In this document: piece by piece, positions 24,373 to 32,800 of the stretch
How positions within the stretch are numbered: position 1 is the stretch's first letter
Layout: every line of letters starts with the position of its first letter
Assembly (NCBI RefSeq): GCF_001984055.1
Contig: NZ_LYVO01000056.1
Span: 1 to 47,424 of the forward strand
Source: Variovorax sp. KK3
GTDB lineage: Bacteria; Pseudomonadota; Gammaproteobacteria; Burkholderiales; Burkholderiaceae_C
Reading direction: 5' to 3'
Length of the DNA: 47,424 nucleotides
The notes under the pieces: generated by a model
Database searches by the model: none
The model's input: only the letters and a program-made list of their open reading frames with translations
What the model was told of the DNA's origin: nothing
Translations under genes and position numbers: made by a program

Positions 24373-25314
24373 ATGCTGCGCTATCTCTCATCCCGCCTGG
24401 CGGGGATGCTGGTCGTGCTCGCCATCGTCGCGGTGCTGGTCTTCGTACTCACGCGCGCCGCGTCGGGCGATCCGGTATCGGTGCTGCTGGGCGACCAGGC
24501 CACTGCCGCCGACATCGCCCGCGTGCAGAAAGAGTACGGGCTCGACAAGCCCCTGCCGGTGCAGTTCGGTTACTGGCTGCGCGAAGTGGTGCAGGGCAAT
24601 CTGGGCCAGTCGATCTTTCTGCAGCGCCCGGTCACGCAGGCGCTGTGGGAACGTGCCGAGCCGACCACGCTGCTGGCGCTGATGGCGGTCGCGATCGCGG
24701 CGCTGATCGGGCTGCCCTGCGGCATCGTGTCGGCCGTGTTCCGGGGGCGCGTCGTCGACCAGCTTTTCACCGGCATCGCGATGCTGGGCGCCAGCATCCC
24801 GAGCTTCTGGCTGGGCATCGTGCTGATCCAGCTCTTCGCGGTGTCGCTGGGCTGGTTTCCGGCGTCAGGCTACGGCGCACCCGACGCGCCGCTGGCAGAA
24901 CGCCTGCACGCGCTGGTGTTGCCGGCCACGGTGCTGGGCCTGCTGAACTCGGCGCTGATCATCCGCTTCACCCGTGCCTCGATGCTCGACGTGCTGGGCG
25001 AGGACTACGTGCGCACCGCACGTTCCAAGGGGCTGTCCGAAGGCACGGTGGTGTTGAAGCACGCGTTGCGCAATGCGCTGGTGCCCATCGTCACGGTGCT
25101 GGGCCTGACCATCGCGCTGATGATCGGCGGCGCCGTCGTCACCGAAACGGTGTTCGGCCTGCCGGGTGTCGGCAACCTGGTGGTCAACGCGGTGCTGCGC
25201 CGCGACTACCCGGTGATCCAGGGCGCTCTGCTCGTGATCGCCGCGATCTACGTGCTCATCAACTTTTCGATCGACCTGCTCTACGCAGTGGTCGATCCCC
25301 GCGTGAAGGTCTGA
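24373..25314 (+). CDS. ABC transporter permease, DppB-type
   Basis: This 313-residue inner-membrane permease has about six membrane segments, starting with the family N-terminus MLRYLSSRLAGMLVVLAIVA. The amphipathic ATPase-contact region includes EDYVRTARSKGLSEGTVVLK (EAA-type loop). It ends YAVVDPRVKV, as DppB-family proteins do. AAGGAG lies nine bases before the ATG at 24373. It pairs with the following permease. Confidence 0.94.
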   Translation: MLRYLSSRLAGMLVVLAIVAVLVFVLTRAASGDPVSVLLGDQATAADIARVQKEYGLDKPLPVQFGYWLREVVQGNLGQSIFLQRPVTQALWERAEPTTLLALMAVAIAALIGLPCGIVSAVFRGRVVDQLFTGIAMLGASIPSFWLGIVLIQLFAVSLGWFPASGYGAPDAPLAERLHALVLPATVLGLLNSALIIRFTRASMLDVLGEDYVRTARSKGLSEGTVVLKHALRNALVPIVTVLGLTIALMIGGAVVTETVFGLPGVGNLVVNAVLRRDYPVIQGALLVIAAIYVLINFSIDLLYAVVDPRVKV

Positions 25315-25318
25315 CATC

Positions 25319-26158
25319 GTGCAAATGCCTCGCATGCTGCGCCAGCTGATGCATCGCCGTATCGTGCTGGTCTCCGCCCTGGTGCTGCTGGTGATCGCAG
25401 TGCTGGCAATGGGCGCGCCCTGGTTCGCCTCGGCCGACCCCAACGACACCGCGGTGCTCGATCGCCTCAAGCCTCCGAGCGCCGCCCACCTGATGGGCAC
25501 CGACGAACTGGGCCGCGATATGTATGCCCGCATCGTCCACGGCGCGCGCTATTCGCTGGCCATCGCCGCGCTGACCGCCTTGGGCGCGGTGATCGCCGGC
25601 ACCATCCTGGGCCTGGTGGCCGGCTTCTTCCGCCGGCTCGACGCGCCGCTGATGCGCGTGGTGGACGCGATGATGTCCTTCCCTGACATCCTGTTGGCCA
25701 TCGCGCTGGTGGCCATCCTCGGCCCTTCGTTGGTCAACGTGGTGTTGGCGCTGGTGCTGGTCTACACGCCGCGTGTGGCACGGGTGGTGCGCGCCTCCAC
25801 GCTGGTGGTGCGAGAACTGCTCTTCGTCGAAGCCGTGCGAGCGCTGGGCGTGCGCACCTCGCGCATCTTGTGGCGCCACATCCTGCCGAACCTGATGTCG
25901 CCGATCCTGGTGCAGGTGTCTTTCATCTTCGCCTATGCAATCCTGGCTGAGGCGGGGTTGTCGTTTCTCGGTGTCGGTGTGCCGCCTGAGATTCCTACCT
26001 GGGGAACGATGGTCGCGAGCAGTCAGCAGTATGCGGATCGAGCCTTCTGGGTCGTGCTGTTTCCCGGTCTCGCGATCATCTTCACGGCGCTGTCTTTGCA
26101 ATTGCTGGGTGATGGTGTGCGTGACTTGCTCGATCCCAAGCTCAAGAAGGCGGGCTGA
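25319..26158 (+). CDS. ABC transporter permease, DppC-type
   Basis: This 279-residue inner-membrane permease has the DppC N-terminal block (HLMGTDELGRDMYARIVHGA), an EAA loop (FVEAVRALGVRTSRILWRHI) and the ending LGDGVRDLLDPKLKK. The open start is GTG at 25319; an in-frame ATG six bases later is an alternative. It sits four bases after the DppB-type gene. Confidence 0.93.
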   Translation: MQMPRMLRQLMHRRIVLVSALVLLVIAVLAMGAPWFASADPNDTAVLDRLKPPSAAHLMGTDELGRDMYARIVHGARYSLAIAALTALGAVIAGTILGLVAGFFRRLDAPLMRVVDAMMSFPDILLAIALVAILGPSLVNVVLALVLVYTPRVARVVRASTLVVRELLFVEAVRALGVRTSRILWRHILPNLMSPILVQVSFIFAYAILAEAGLSFLGVGVPPEIPTWGTMVASSQQYADRAFWVVLFPGLAIIFTALSLQLLGDGVRDLLDPKLKKAG

Positions 26159-26230
26159 ATGAAGGTGGACCTTTCGGGGCGTGATCCATCAAGTCGGTCG
26201 CGGATCGGCCCGCACAACACGCATGCTCCC

Positions 26231-26324
26231 GTGCCGAGGGCATGGGGTGTCCCCCGCAGCGAAATAAAGGAGGAGGCGAAGCCGGGGGACATTCGCGGAG
26301 GGGGACACCCCGTGGCCTCGGCAC
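26231..26324. repeat. 25-bp imperfect inverted repeat element in operon
   Basis: The left arm at 26231-26255 (GTGCCGAGGGCATGGGGTGT then CCCCC) and the right arm at 26300-26324 are reverse complements at 23 of 25 positions. They enclose a 44-base loop that contains AAATAAAGGAGGAGGCGAAG. The element sits between the permease and ATPase genes of one transporter. It carries no coding potential and looks like a non-autonomous palindromic element. Confidence 0.7.
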
Positions 26325-26376
26325 GCGCCCCCGCCCGTAAAAACAGCCAGAGCGAACGCGAAGCGGAGCCAATGAC

Positions 26377-27411
26377 ATGACGACACCAAAAACCCCCCGC
26401 CTCACGGTAAAAAACCTGAGCACCACCTTCCCCACAGAAGACGGCCTGGTCCGCTCCGTAGCCGACGTGAGCTTCTCGATCCAGCCCGGCAACACCACCG
26501 CCCTGGTCGGCGAATCCGGCTCCGGCAAATCCGTGACGAGCCTCACGCTGATGGGCCTGCTGCCCAAGACCGCCAACGCCCAGGTCAGCGGCCAGACCGC
26601 GTTCTGCACCCGCGACGGCCGCACCGTCGACCTGCTCGGCTTGCCCGACCGCGAACTGCGCCGTTTGCGCGGCAACGAGCTCGCGATGATTTTTCAGGAG
26701 CCGATGACCAGCCTCAACCCGGTGTTCACCATCGGCGAACAGATCGCCGAGAGCGTGCGCCTGCACAAGGGCCTGGACCGCAAGGCCGCCCTGGCCCACG
26801 CGCTGCGCATGCTCGAGCTGGTCGAGATTCCGGCCGCGGCGCGTCGGTTGCACGAGTATCCGCACCAACTGTCGGGCGGCATGCGCCAGCGCGGGATGAT
26901 CGCGCTGGCCATGGCCTGCGACCCCACGCTGCTGATAGCGGACGAGCCCACCACCGCGCTCGACGTCACCATCCAGGCGCAAATCCTCGAACTGATGCGC
27001 AAGCTGCAGGCCGAAACCGGCATGAGCATTTTGTTCATCACCCACAACCTCGGCGTCGTCGCACACCATGCCGACGACGTCGTCGTGATGTACGCGGGCC
27101 GCGTGGTCGAGCGTGCTCCCGTGCTGCCGCTCTTCGCATCGCCCGAGCATCCTTACACGCAAGGCCTGCTGGCCTGCCTGCCCGGCAAGGCACAGGCGCG
27201 CGGGGAGGGCCGGCCCAAGCGCCTCTTCGCGATCCGTGGGCAAGTTTCCAGCCCCTTGTCCCCGCCACCCGGCTGCGCCTTCGAGCCGCGCTGCGATCTG
27301 GCCATCGATGCCTGCCGCCAGGCCATGCCGGCCTTGCTCGACACCCACGGCGGCCGCCAGGCGCGCTGCATCCGCGTGCCGGTGGCCCCACCGCTGGCGA
27401 AGGCCGCGTGA
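26377..27411 (+). CDS. ABC transporter ATPase, DppD/OppD-type
   Basis: This 344-residue ATPase has Walker A GESGSGKSV, Q-loop MIFQEPMTSLNPVFTIGEQI, signature LSGGMRQRGMIALAMA, Walker B LLIADEPTTALDVT and the H-loop ITHNLGVV. The C-terminal oligopeptide-transporter tail carries the cysteine cluster (GCAFEPRCDLAIDAC) that binds an Fe-S cluster in some relatives. GGAG eight bases upstream supports the ATG at 26377. It is separated from the permease by the inverted-repeat element but runs on the same strand. Confidence 0.94.
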   Translation: MTTPKTPRLTVKNLSTTFPTEDGLVRSVADVSFSIQPGNTTALVGESGSGKSVTSLTLMGLLPKTANAQVSGQTAFCTRDGRTVDLLGLPDRELRRLRGNELAMIFQEPMTSLNPVFTIGEQIAESVRLHKGLDRKAALAHALRMLELVEIPAAARRLHEYPHQLSGGMRQRGMIALAMACDPTLLIADEPTTALDVTIQAQILELMRKLQAETGMSILFITHNLGVVAHHADDVVVMYAGRVVERAPVLPLFASPEHPYTQGLLACLPGKAQARGEGRPKRLFAIRGQVSSPLSPPPGCAFEPRCDLAIDACRQAMPALLDTHGGRQARCIRVPVAPPLAKAA

Positions 27412-27428
27412 ATTTCAGGATCAGCCCA

Positions 27429-28397
27429 ATGACGACCGCCACACCCCTCATCGAGGTTCGCCACCTCAAGAAATACTTCGGCACCGGCGAGCGCCCCGTG
27501 CGTGCCGTCGACGACGTGTCCTTCGCCATCCGGCCCGGCGAGACCCTGGGCCTGGTCGGCGAGTCCGGCTCCGGCAAGAGCACCATCGGCCGCACCGTGC
27601 TGCGGCTCATCGAGCGTACCGAAGGCCAGGTGCTCTACCGCGGCGACGACATCGGACAGCTCGCGGCCGGTGCGATGCGCCGGCTGCGCAGCAAGCTGCA
27701 GATCATTTTTCAAGACCCCTACGCCAGCCTCAACCCCAAGATGCGCATCAGCGCCATCCTCGGCGAGGCGCTGGCCACGCACGGCCTCGCCAAAGGGCCT
27801 GGCGAGCGCGAGCGCCGCATCGCCGAACTGCTCGAAACCGTGGGCCTGCGCCCCGAGCATGCGAGCCGCTTTCCGCACGAGTTCTCCGGCGGCCAGCGCC
27901 AGCGCATCGGCGTGGCGCGCGCGCTGGCGGTCGAGCCCGAGTTCATCGTGGCCGACGAGCCGCTCTCGGCGCTCGACGTTTCAATCCAGGCGCAGGTCAT
28001 CAACCTGCTGGCCGACCTGCGGGAACGCCTGTCGCTGACCATGCTATTCATCTCGCACGACCTGGACGTGGTGGAATACCTCTGCGACCGCGTGGTCGTG
28101 CTCTACCTGGGCAAGGTGATGGAAGTGGCCGAGACCCGCGAACTCTTCGAACGCCCGCAGCACCCCTACACCCGGGCGCTGCTGGCCGCCAGCCCCAAGC
28201 CCGATCCGCTGGTGGCGAGCGATCGGGTGCCGCTCAAGGGCGACATCCCGAGCCCGGTGGCGCCGCCCTCGGGCTGTGTATTTCGCACCCGCTGCCCGCA
28301 TGCCATCGAGGCCTGCAGCCAGACGGTGCCGCCGCTCAACGAACTCTCGCCGGGCCATCATTCGGCCTGCATCCGCACGGAGCTGATGACGCAATGA
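27429..28397 (+). CDS. ABC transporter ATPase, DppF/OppF-type
   Basis: This 322-residue second ATPase has Walker A GESGSGKSTI, Q-loop IIFQDPYASLNPKM, signature FSGGQRQRIGVARAL, Walker B FIVADEPLSALDVS and H-loop ISHDLDVV. It has the C-terminal cysteine block GCVFRTRCPHAIEAC. I chose the ATG at 27429 with AGGA upstream; a GTG at 27408 overlapping the previous stop (GTGA) is also possible and would add seven residues. Its stop overlaps the next gene by ATGA. Confidence 0.93.
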   Translation: MTTATPLIEVRHLKKYFGTGERPVRAVDDVSFAIRPGETLGLVGESGSGKSTIGRTVLRLIERTEGQVLYRGDDIGQLAAGAMRRLRSKLQIIFQDPYASLNPKMRISAILGEALATHGLAKGPGERERRIAELLETVGLRPEHASRFPHEFSGGQRQRIGVARALAVEPEFIVADEPLSALDVSIQAQVINLLADLRERLSLTMLFISHDLDVVEYLCDRVVVLYLGKVMEVAETRELFERPQHPYTRALLAASPKPDPLVASDRVPLKGDIPSPVAPPSGCVFRTRCPHAIEACSQTVPPLNELSPGHHSACIRTELMTQ

Positions 28398-29692
28398 CCA
28401 CCACGGAAAAAGACATCTTCGACCCGCTCCTCGACACCCGCTTCAAGGGCTATCCGCGCACCCAGCCTCCCAGGCGCCGCAGCCAGATCGGGCAGGCCGG
28501 CTGGCACGTGCTGGCCGGCGACCTGCCGCTGCCGCTGGCCGTGCTCAAGCGCGAGGCGCTGGAGCACAACGTCGCCTGGATGCAGACGCAGGTGCGCCGC
28601 TGGGGCATCGACCTCGCGCCGCACGGCAAGACCACCATGTCGCCACAGCTCTTCCGCCGCCAGCTCGATGCGGGTGCCTGGGGTCTGACATTCGCGACCG
28701 TCACGCAGCTCGCGGTGGGTGTGGCGGCCGGCGCGCGGCACACGCTGATCGCCAACCAGGTCGTCAGCGACGAAGACCTGGCCGGCATCCAGAAGCTGCT
28801 GGAGCAACACGCTGGCCTGCGCGTGGCCTTCCTTGTCGACTCGCCCGCGCAGCTCGCATTGATCGAGGCCTGGTCCGTGCGCCACGTCGACAGCGTGCCC
28901 TTCGACGTGATGCTCGAAATCGGCGTGCAGGGCGCGCGAACCGGCTGTCGCACGCACGACGAAGCGATCGCGCTCGCCGCACGGTTGCACGAGAGCGAAG
29001 CGGTGCGCCTGGTCGGCATCGAGTGCTACGAAGGACAAGGCGCGACCGGCGACAGCGGCCCCGACACGGACTACACCAACACCTTGATGGACCGCGTCGT
29101 CGCCGTGGCGCAGCACTGCGACGAGCACGGATGGTTCGCGGCCGACGAGGTGCTGGTCTCGGCCGGCGGTTCCGCGCTCTACGACCTGGTCGCGCTGCGC
29201 CTGAAGCCGAAGCTCGGCCGTCCAGTGCGCGGCGTGCTGCGCTCGGGCTGCTACGTCACGCACGACCATGGCAACTACCAGCGCCTGCAAGTTTCCATCG
29301 ACCAGCGCATGGACTGCGAATGCGGCGACAGCCTGCGTCCGGCCATGGAGGTCTGGGCCCTGGTGCAGTCGCGGCCGGAGCCCGGGCTGGCGATCCTGGC
29401 CGTGGGCAAGCGCGACATCTCCTTCGACCTCTCCATGCCGGTGCCCATCGCGCGCGCCGCGCTCGGCAGCCGGTCGACGTCGGCGGTGCCGCCGGGCTGG
29501 GCGATCTCGGCACTCAACGACCAGCATGCCTACCTGCGCTGGGATGCCGCCGACGAGCCGCAGGCGCCGGTGGTCGGCGAGCGCATCGGCCTCGGCATCT
29601 CGCACCCGTGTACCACCTTCGACAAATGGCACTGGATGCCGGTGGTGGAAGACGACTACCGCGTGAGCGACGCGGTGTGCATGCACTTCTGA
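28394..29692 (+). CDS. D-serine/D-threonine dehydratase-like PLP enzyme (DSD1 family)
   Basis: This 432-residue enzyme is a fold-type III PLP protein of the eukaryotic-like D-serine dehydratase family. The PLP lysine is Lys79 in APHGKTTMSPQL. The C-terminal domain has the zinc ligands His404 and Cys406 in ISHPCTTFDKW. Enzymes of this family eliminate water from D-serine, D-threonine or hydroxylated D-amino acids, giving a 2-oxo acid through an enamine. The divergent ridA fits this chemistry. Its ATG overlaps the ATPase stop. The exact substrate is not determined by sequence. Confidence 0.88.
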   Translation: MTTTEKDIFDPLLDTRFKGYPRTQPPRRRSQIGQAGWHVLAGDLPLPLAVLKREALEHNVAWMQTQVRRWGIDLAPHGKTTMSPQLFRRQLDAGAWGLTFATVTQLAVGVAAGARHTLIANQVVSDEDLAGIQKLLEQHAGLRVAFLVDSPAQLALIEAWSVRHVDSVPFDVMLEIGVQGARTGCRTHDEAIALAARLHESEAVRLVGIECYEGQGATGDSGPDTDYTNTLMDRVVAVAQHCDEHGWFAADEVLVSAGGSALYDLVALRLKPKLGRPVRGVLRSGCYVTHDHGNYQRLQVSIDQRMDCECGDSLRPAMEVWALVQSRPEPGLAILAVGKRDISFDLSMPVPIARAALGSRSTSAVPPGWAISALNDQHAYLRWDAADEPQAPVVGERIGLGISHPCTTFDKWHWMPVVEDDYRVSDAVCMHF

Positions 29693-29708
29693 TGCCCAAG
29701 TGCCACCG

Positions 29709-30617
29709 ATGCCGCCCATGACCGGTTCCCTGCTCCAGCGCATGGCCGCGACGCGCGACGGCGCGCCCACCACGCGCCGCGCCATCCTCGACCTGATTCT
29801 CGAAGACCCCGACCGCGTGCTCGAGGAAAGCTTCGAATCGCTGGCCGAGCGCTCGCGCAGCTCGGTGCCCACCATCATGCGTACCTGCCGCGACCTGGGC
29901 TTCGCGGGCCTGCGCGAGTTCAAGCTGGCACTGGCGCAGGAGCTGGCGCTCGGCGGCTCGCCGCTGCACCGGCGCGTCAACATCGCCGATGCGGCCGACG
30001 AGGTGGTCGGCAAGATCGCTCGCAGTGCCGCGGCGTCGGTGTCGGGCGTGCGCAACCAGCTCGACATGGCGGTGCTCGATGCCGCAGTAGCCGCCATCGC
30101 GGCCGCGCCGCACGTCGACCTGTACGGCGCCGGCGCCACCTCGTGGTTCATGGCCAACGACCTGCAGGCGCGGCTGTTCCGCCTGGGCCTGTCGGCCAAC
30201 GCCTGGTCGGACTACCACCTGCAGCAGGTGGCCGGCGCGGCCCAGCGGCCCGGTGGCGTGGTGATCGCCATCTCGCACGTGGGCGGCATGCCTTCGCTGC
30301 TCGACGCCGTCGACATCGCACGCGGGCAGGGCGCCCAGGTGGTGGCGATCACGCGGCCCGGCACGGCCTTGGCCGAGAAGGCCGACTTCCTGATCGGCCT
30401 GTCGGTGCCCGACGATGCGGTGATGCACGTGGGCATCGACGCCTACCTCGCCCACCTGACGGTGATCGAGATCCTGACCGTGCTGGTGGCGCAGCGCCGC
30501 GGCGAACCGGCAGTTCAACGGCTTCAGCGCGCGCGCGAGGCCTTTCAGCGCCACGGCATCGATGCCAGCACGCATCCGCTGCAGAGCTGGGATGGTGGAG
30601 GAGTGAAGCATGGCTGA
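29709..30617 (+). CDS. RpiR-family transcriptional regulator (HTH + SIS)
   Basis: This 302-residue regulator has an N-terminal HTH_6 domain (AERSRSSVPTIMRTCRDLGF) and a C-terminal SIS domain (VDLYGAGATSWFMANDLQAR and GVVIAISHVGGMPSLLDAV). SIS domains usually bind phosphosugars, but RpiR members near amino-acid genes are common. Starts at GTG 29700, ATG 29709 and ATG 29718 are all possible; I use 29709. It overlaps the deacylase gene by eight bases. It probably controls its own cluster through the TGAAAT-N3-ATTTCA site at 22527. Confidence 0.88.
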   Translation: MPPMTGSLLQRMAATRDGAPTTRRAILDLILEDPDRVLEESFESLAERSRSSVPTIMRTCRDLGFAGLREFKLALAQELALGGSPLHRRVNIADAADEVVGKIARSAAASVSGVRNQLDMAVLDAAVAAIAAAPHVDLYGAGATSWFMANDLQARLFRLGLSANAWSDYHLQQVAGAAQRPGGVVIAISHVGGMPSLLDAVDIARGQGAQVVAITRPGTALAEKADFLIGLSVPDDAVMHVGIDAYLAHLTVIEILTVLVAQRRGEPAVQRLQRAREAFQRHGIDASTHPLQSWDGGGVKHG

Positions 30618-32148
30618 ACAGACATCCGATCCATCGAACCACTCCGTCTCCCTCTCGCGCTCTCGGGAGAAAGCGGGAGGTGAGGCCGACACCGTCACCT
30701 TGCTCGAAGCCGGCCTCATCGTCGACGGCTCCGGCGGCCCCGGCTGGATGGGCGACGTGCTGCTCGTCGGCGACCGCATCCTGGCCCTGGGCGAGGGCCT
30801 GCGCCATCGTCTGCCCGATGGCATCGCGCCCGAGGCGCTCCATGTCGTCGACTGCCGCGCCAAGGTCGTCTCGCCCGGCTTCATCGACGTGCACACGCAC
30901 GACGACGCGATCGTGCTGCGCGACCCGCTGTGCCTGCCCAAGGTGTCGCAGGGCATCACCACCGTCGTCACCGGCAACTGCGGCATCTCGCTCGCGCCCT
31001 ACCGCACGCCCGAGGCGCTGCCGCCGCTCACGCTGCTGGGCGCCGATTCCTTCCGCCACGCGACCATGGCCGACTACCGCGCAGCCGTCGAGGCGGCGCA
31101 ACCGGCGCTCAACGTCGCGGCGCTGGTCGGCCACACCACCCTGCGCTTCGCCACCATGGACGCGCTCGACCGCGCGGCCACCGACGACGAACGTGCGCGC
31201 ATGGCCGCACTGCTCGATGCCTGCATGGCCGAGGGTGCGCACGGCCTGTCCTCGGGCCTCTTCTACGAGCAGGCCTTCGCCGCGCCGGCCGACGAAGTGA
31301 CGGCGCTGGCGCGCGTCGTCGCGCGCCATGGCGGCGTCTACGCGACGCATCTGCGCAGCGAGATGGAAAGCATCATCGAGGCCATGCACGAGGCCGGCGA
31401 CACCGCGTTCACGGCCGGCGCGCCGCTGGTGATCTCGCACCACAAATGCGCCGGCCCGGCCAACTGGGGCCGCACGAAGCAGACGCTGCCGCTGGTCGAC
31501 ACGTTGGCGGAGCGCCAGGAGATCGCGCTCGACGTGTACCCCTACGTGGCCGGCTCCACCGTGCTGCGCGAAGACCTCATCGATGGCGTGATCGACGTGC
31601 TCATCACCTGGTCGGACCCACATCCGGGCACGACCGGCCGCATGCTGGCCGACATCGCGCGCGAGTGGGGCGTGGACCAGCGCGAAGCCTGCCGCCGCCT
31701 GCAGCCCGGCGGCGCCTGCTACTTCCAGATGCAGGAAGAAGACGTGGAACGCGTCATCGCGCACCCGCGCACGATGATCGGCAGCGACGGCCTGCCGCAC
31801 GACCGGCATCCGCATCCGCGCCTGTGGGGCGCCTTTCCGCGCGTGTTCGCGCGCTACTGGCGCGACCGCCAGCTCTTCACGCTGGAGCAGGCGGTGCACA
31901 AGATGACCGGCATGACCGCACGCAACATGCGCATCGCCGACCGCGGCCTGTTGCGCGCCGGCGCGATGGCTGACGTGGTGGTGTTCGACCCGCGCACCGT
32001 CGCCGACACCGCCACCTACGACCGGCCGAAGAGCGCGAGCGTTGGGATCGAACGTGTGTACGTCAACGGCGTGTGTGCCTACCTTGGCGGCGAGCAGGAG
32101 CCGGCGGTCCGCGCGCGCGCCGGGCGCATGCTGCACCGGGGCGGGTAG
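30610..32148 (+). CDS. N-acyl-D-amino acid deacylase (D-aminoacylase)
   Basis: This 512-residue amidohydrolase releases D-amino acids from their N-acyl derivatives. The metal site is visible: His95 and His97 in GFIDVHTHDD, Cys124 in VTGNCGIS (the bridging Cys of D-aminoacylases), the later His motifs ATHLRSE and ISHHKCAG, and the catalytic Asp in MIGSDGLPHDRHPHPRL. Residues about 10-27 are an unusual serine/arginine-rich lead encoded by a palindromic repeat. The conserved family start is around TLLEAGLIVDGSG. Its start overlaps the RpiR gene, so it closes the operon. Confidence 0.92.
   Translation: MAEQTSDPSNHSVSLSRSREKAGGEADTVTLLEAGLIVDGSGGPGWMGDVLLVGDRILALGEGLRHRLPDGIAPEALHVVDCRAKVVSPGFIDVHTHDDAIVLRDPLCLPKVSQGITTVVTGNCGISLAPYRTPEALPPLTLLGADSFRHATMADYRAAVEAAQPALNVAALVGHTTLRFATMDALDRAATDDERARMAALLDACMAEGAHGLSSGLFYEQAFAAPADEVTALARVVARHGGVYATHLRSEMESIIEAMHEAGDTAFTAGAPLVISHHKCAGPANWGRTKQTLPLVDTLAERQEIALDVYPYVAGSTVLREDLIDGVIDVLITWSDPHPGTTGRMLADIAREWGVDQREACRRLQPGGACYFQMQEEDVERVIAHPRTMIGSDGLPHDRHPHPRLWGAFPRVFARYWRDRQLFTLEQAVHKMTGMTARNMRIADRGLLRAGAMADVVVFDPRTVADTATYDRPKSASVGIERVYVNGVCAYLGGEQEPAVRARAGRMLHRGG
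30643..30685. repeat. Palindromic repeat in N-terminus of deacylase gene
   Basis: CTCCCTCTCGCGCTCTCGGG and the following AGAAAGCGGGAGGTGAGG form an imperfect hairpin of the same general style as the CCCTCCCCC hairpin at 37811. It is translated as part of the deacylase N-terminus. Confidence 0.5.
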
Positions 32149-32189
32149 CCTGCGCGCTCGCCCGCGATCTCGGCGGGCCGTGCCGGCCG

Positions 32190-32717
32190 CTAGAGCATCT
32201 CGACCTGAATCCCGCGCAGGTGCCGCAGATGGCGCGGGCCCAACTGCCGGTCGTTGGCGGAGATCAGCGACAGCGGCCCCAGGCCGGACGGCAGCGGCCG
32301 TCCGTCACGCTCGTAGAGCACCAGAACGCCGCCGCCGATGTCGGCGTTGTACAGCTCGCACCAGCTGAACAAGGCCCGGTAGCCGTCCCCGCCGAGGGCT
32401 GCGATCACGCAGCGCTTGAGTTGCGATCGCGGCTGCGTGGAAAAGCCCGAAGCGTCCAGCACGTCGATGAGGCGCACGCCGGCCAGGCTGTGCACGCGGG
32501 TCACCGGCCGGCCGGTGAAGCAGTTGATCTGCGTCGGGCCCATCTCCCGCCGCGGCAGCGCGGCGAGTGCTTCCAGGCCCAGCGTGCGCGGATGGGGCAG
32601 GTGGCCGCGCACGGTCAGCGTCGCCGGCGCCTCGGTCGTCGGCGCTTGCGCCTGGTCCATCTCTAGGGTTGCATCCAGCATCGGTTCGCCTCGAAGTTCA
32701 GCCTGGGGATGACTCAT
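32190..32717 (-). CDS. Small molybdopterin-binding-fold (sulfite-oxidase-like) protein
   Basis: This 175-residue protein consists essentially of one oxidoreductase molybdopterin-binding-type domain. The family pattern is a strand-rich start (TLTVRGHLPHPRTLGLEALA), then INCFTGRPVTRVHSLAGVRL-IDVL, then ALGGDGYRALFSWCELYNAD. The Cys in INCFTG occupies the place where sulfite-oxidase and YedY-type proteins bind the molybdenum cofactor, so activity is possible. There is no signal peptide. The ATG at 32717 is used; the long frame upstream is the shadow of the DUF2325 gene. A ModE-like box lies 43-70 bases upstream. Confidence 0.78.
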   Translation of the reverse strand: MSHPQAELRGEPMLDATLEMDQAQAPTTEAPATLTVRGHLPHPRTLGLEALAALPRREMGPTQINCFTGRPVTRVHSLAGVRLIDVLDASGFSTQPRSQLKRCVIAALGGDGYRALFSWCELYNADIGGGVLVLYERDGRPLPSGLGPLSLISANDRQLGPRHLRHLRGIQVEML

Positions 32718-32759
32718 TGTGGTGAGCCTTCGGGAGCGCGGCACGCCGGCGGATGGATG

Positions 32760-32787
32760 ATCACCATATCGAGGCGGATATAGCGAA
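32760..32787. promoter_or_regulatory. ModE-like box 1
   Basis: ATCACCATATC (32760-32770), six bases, then GATATAGCGAA (32777-32787). Read on the minus strand, the first half is TTCGCTATATC, nearly the published ModE half-site ATCGCTATATA; the other half keeps ATAT and GAT. It lies upstream of the 32717 gene. Confidence 0.6.
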
Positions 32788-32800
32788 ACGAGACGAGCGC

